Source: Brassica napus
Taxonomy: Eukaryota > Streptophyta > Magnoliopsida > Brassicales > Brassicaceae
Length of the DNA stretch: 64,000 nt
NCBI RefSeq assembly: GCF_020379485.1
Contig: NC_063446.1
Coordinates: 23,462,610-23,526,609 of the forward strand
Direction of reading: 5' to 3'
Within the stretch, counting starts at the first letter, position 1. The number at the start of each line of letters is the position of its first letter. Both the position numbers and the translations under genes were made by a program. The notes below the pieces were generated by a model. That model was given only the letters and a program-made list of their open reading frames with translations, was not told the DNA's origin and did not search any database. Positions 61,672 through 64,000 of this stretch are shown piece by piece.

Positions 61672-62076
61672 ATGAATATCGTAATCGAACACAACCCTTC
61701 TAGCATAAAGTTAGCTGAACTTGGAGTAATGTCATGGCCTAAGTAAGTATCAAACATGCACATGCTCTGTTTCTAGCATAGCTAATTACATAGACTTTCA
61801 TCTTTTCTAGTCCTAATTTCATTGGTCGTAACATGATGAATCTCTCTGATAAATAGATGGTCTTGTCAGCCGGGGAAATATGCATTGGTATTTGAAGAAA
61901 GAGAGACATGCTATTTGTTGAAGGGGAAGGTGAAGGTGTATCAAAAAGGGTCATCAGAGTTTGTAGAGTTTGGTGCAGGAGACCTTGTGATCATCCCCAA
62001 GGGACTAAGCTGCACTTGGGACGTATCTCTTTTCATTGACAAGCACTACAAGTTCGATCCTCCTACTTCTCTATAA
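61672..62076 (+). CDS. Small RmlC-like cupin (DUF861/Cupin_3)
   Basis: Two exons, 61672-61742 and 61857-62076, joining within the Lys codon of SWPKWSC to give 96 residues, the recalled length of At3g04300. One compact cupin barrel of the EutQ-like DUF861 type: KLAELGVMSWPKWSCQPGKY, ERETCYLLKGKVKVY (cupin motif 1 region), EFGAGDLVIIPKGLSCTWDV (motif 2 region). These single-domain plant proteins lack a signal peptide and have no settled biochemical role. The canonical metal-binding histidines of germin-type cupins are not obvious here. The gene is unbroken and has its own TATA box. Confidence 0.9.
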
Positions 62077-62716
62077 TTTTGTCCTGCTTACGATCTAGTT
62101 TTGGGTTTAGTCTTTATCACCAGGAAGCACATAAGATTCTATATCCAGATAATAAAGTATATAAGAGAAACCAAGAAGACAATGCTTCGGATATGTACAA
62201 AGCCCCTCCTATATTATGTTTTCAAATGCTACTTCTTTGTTTGTTGAAGAACAAAGAACTGGCATGTGCCCTTTCAGTTTAAAATTCATATAACAAAAAA
62301 ACATCAAAACAACCCTTTGTGATATAATATAACATGTGCAATAAATAAATGTGAAAGCATATATTCTTAGCAGTATTGCTCCCTGACTAGATAAAGGAGA
62401 AGAGGATGTACTCCCAACTCTCACATACTAAATTTTAGTAGCAGCATATGGTACTCCATCATCAACTATCGGTGCTGACTAAAAAGAAAAATTAATATGC
62501 TACTTAGGCCGTATAAACAAGAACCATTACACTCTTATATTGATATAAGCACAAATCTCTGACAGGCATATATTTTAACAGCTTACAGAATATGTATTGT
62601 TATCACAACTAAGACATGTATTCTAAAGTTCCAAGATGAATGAAAGCTAACCTTTAGGGTTCCAGGAAGATTGACTTCATTTGAAATATATTACACTTCT
62701 CCAAGTTATAAAGGGC
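62077..62716. other. Intergenic between convergent cupin and minus-strand gene
   Basis: Holds the two 3' UTRs. No other gene supported. Confidence 0.55.
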
Positions 62717-63681
62717 TCAAAATAACAATTTGGTCCATGAACTCAAAAAGGGAAAAGCAGCAAATAGCATCCTCAAGAGCAATGGCTTCTCCTTAACTCT
62801 CCACCTTCGACTACTATTTCTTCTCTTAGACTGTTGCTCTGGACGAACATTGTCGTTTGAAGGAATCTCATATCTCTTATCTAGATCATCCCAACCTCCA
62901 TAAACAGAGCCTGTGCTGTTATCACCAGCATCTCCTCCGACCATCCATGACTTGTATCCTCCCTTATCCACACTATCACCATTCATGTTCTTTACTTGCC
63001 TAGCTTTCCTTGTTCTTGAAAACGTTCCTCTTCTGCTTCTATCTACAGGTCTAACAACACTGGGCCTGCTCAAGACCTTACTAAACACAAGTGACATCAC
63101 GGACTGCACTAGAGGAACTGCTAACGCCATTAAACCAGCGTTTGAGTCTGTTCCAAGAAGCAAAGACATGCCTATGGGCGCAAGCATCCAGCTTAACGTC
63201 CTGAACACCTGAAACAAAGCATTACACATCGAAAGTGAGCAACTTTTGTAATGAAACCGACACTAAACACCTAAAACAAAGCATTAGAGATCGAAAGTGA
63301 GAAACTTTTGTAATGAAACCGACACTGAGTGTTGATCATCGTACTAAGAAGAAGAAGCAATACCTCAAAGACCATACTCCAGTCTTCATCGTCAATCATC
63401 AAATCATCGTCGTCGTCATCATCGTCGTCTAGCCACCACCACGGCCTCTTCTTCTTTCTGTAACCAAAATCAAATCCAGTGAAACCTCCGTCGTCAAAGA
63501 GCTCATCTTTGAATCTGAACCGTCCACCGCGAGAAGCGCGGCATACGACGGAGCTACGGATAAAGAAGCTTCTCCAGAGATCAATCTCGCAATTCAGAGT
63601 AGAGTATCTGCGTCTGACGGAAGCAGCTATATGTGAGGAAGAAGAAGGAGAAGATAGCTGAAGATGGAGCAGATTCGCCAT
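62717..63681 (-). CDS. Conserved plant protein of unknown function, probably plastid-targeted
   Basis: Exons 63681-63364 and 63208-62717 join in phase 0 (FE then VFRTLSWML) to 269 residues. The N-terminus (MANLLHLQLSSPSSSSHIAA, SVRRRYSTLN) is Ser/Arg-rich with few acids, a likely chloroplast transit peptide. Then follow an aromatic/acid block (RPWWWLDDDDDDDDDLMIDD) and two hydrophobic stretches (TLSWMLAPIGMSLLLGT and GLMALAVPLVQSVMSLVF), probably membrane segments. A basic, Arg/Ser-rich region comes next and a hydrophobic C-terminus (LLRMLFAAFPFLSSWTKLLF). No known domain recognised. Recalled positional match: At3g04310. The intron contains a tandem duplication that copies the splice acceptor region. 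Confidence 0.85.
63206..63330. repeat. 62-bp tandem duplication spanning a splice acceptor
   Basis: AAACAAAGCATTA...GAAACCGACACT occurs from about 63212 and again from about 63274, offset 62, about 90 per cent alike. The copy nearer the coding exon holds the acceptor in use; the other holds a matching TTTTAGGTGTT acceptor-like site. Confidence 0.85.
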
Positions 63682-63739
63682 AGCTGATCTTCATCCACTC
63701 CACATTAGCTGTTAATCAATCGTTTCTGAAGAGCAACAG

Positions 63740-63885
63740 TGATGGAGATGTAAACCAGATTAAACCAGAAATGAATCAAACCGGGTTCAATCGAGGTGAT
63801 TGATATGAAACTAATCAAACCAGCAATCAACCAAACCGAGTTCAGTAGAGGTGATGGAGATGGAAACCAGATTAAACCAAACTTG
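63740..63885. repeat. Imperfect direct repeats upstream of the minus-strand gene
   Basis: GTGATGGAGATG(T/G)AAACCAGATTAAACCA occurs at about 63740 and 63850, with further AATCAAACC(A/G) phrases between. They lie in the putative promoter/5' flank (63682-64000), which shows nothing else. Confidence 0.6.
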
Positions 63886-64000
63886 ATAATCGAGAGGTTT
63901 ATCATAGAGAGAAGAACGGTTCAGGGTTTCCAATATTAAACCGGATAATCAAAACCGAATAGTATTTTACTTTATTTTCTGCCGTACCAACATAATTAAT

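Overview
The window is plant nuclear DNA: spliced genes with GT-AG introns, AT-rich spacers and nested transposable elements. The genes match, in order, what I recall of the top arm of Arabidopsis thaliana chromosome 3 (about At3g03960 to At3g04310: CCT8, cytosolic pyruvate kinase, GAPC1, U11/U12 48K, germin-like cluster, RPS16, ARR22, LTL1, a small cupin, a conserved unknown protein). Some genes of that interval appear lost and much repeat DNA is inserted, which fits a Brassica-type crucifer with a fractionated, transposon-rich genome. Locus numbers are from memory; no search was run.

Layout. 1-2.6 kb: 3' part of CCT8 (chaperonin theta, +). 3.3-5.0 kb: cytosolic pyruvate kinase (+). 6.6-8.1 kb: broken MAP-kinase fragment (+). 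8.1-11.3 kb: AT-rich spacer with a Helitron 3' end. 11.4-13.2 kb: cytosolic GAPDH (+). 14.1-16.3 kb: U11/U12-48K (-). 16.6-18.4 kb: tandem array of about 156-bp units ending in an inverted unit. 19.2-24.6 kb: full-length LINE (-) with a 16-bp target-site duplication (TSD). 24.8-26.1 kb: MITE, germin-like gene remnant, LINE tail and intact tRNA-derived SINE. 27.6-28.1 kb: RPS16 (-). 29.2-29.7 kb: ARR22-like response regulator (-). 31.0-33.2 kb: decayed CACTA-type remnant. 34.0-43.3 kb: 5'-truncated LINE (-) split by a 7.8-kb CACTA transposon. 44.0-47.4 kb: LTL1-type GDSL lipase (-), with a MITE containing telomere-like repeats in its last intron. 48.7-53.4 kb: Mutator-like element (MULE) with about 300-bp TIRs, a broken transposase and a GRF zinc-finger gene. 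54.2 kb: Helitron 3' end (-). 55.8-60.6 kb: 4.8-kb Helitron (+). 61.7-62.1 kb: small cupin (+). 62.7-63.7 kb: conserved acidic/basic membrane-anchored protein (-).

The host genes are housekeeping or single regulatory genes with no shared pathway, except that pyruvate kinase and GAPDH are both cytosolic glycolytic enzymes. Most of the interest lies in the transposons: clean target-site duplications give an order of insertion (LINE first, then CACTA inside it), the full-length LINE has a stop-start TGATG junction between its two ORFs, and the MULE carries a second gene antisense to its transposase.
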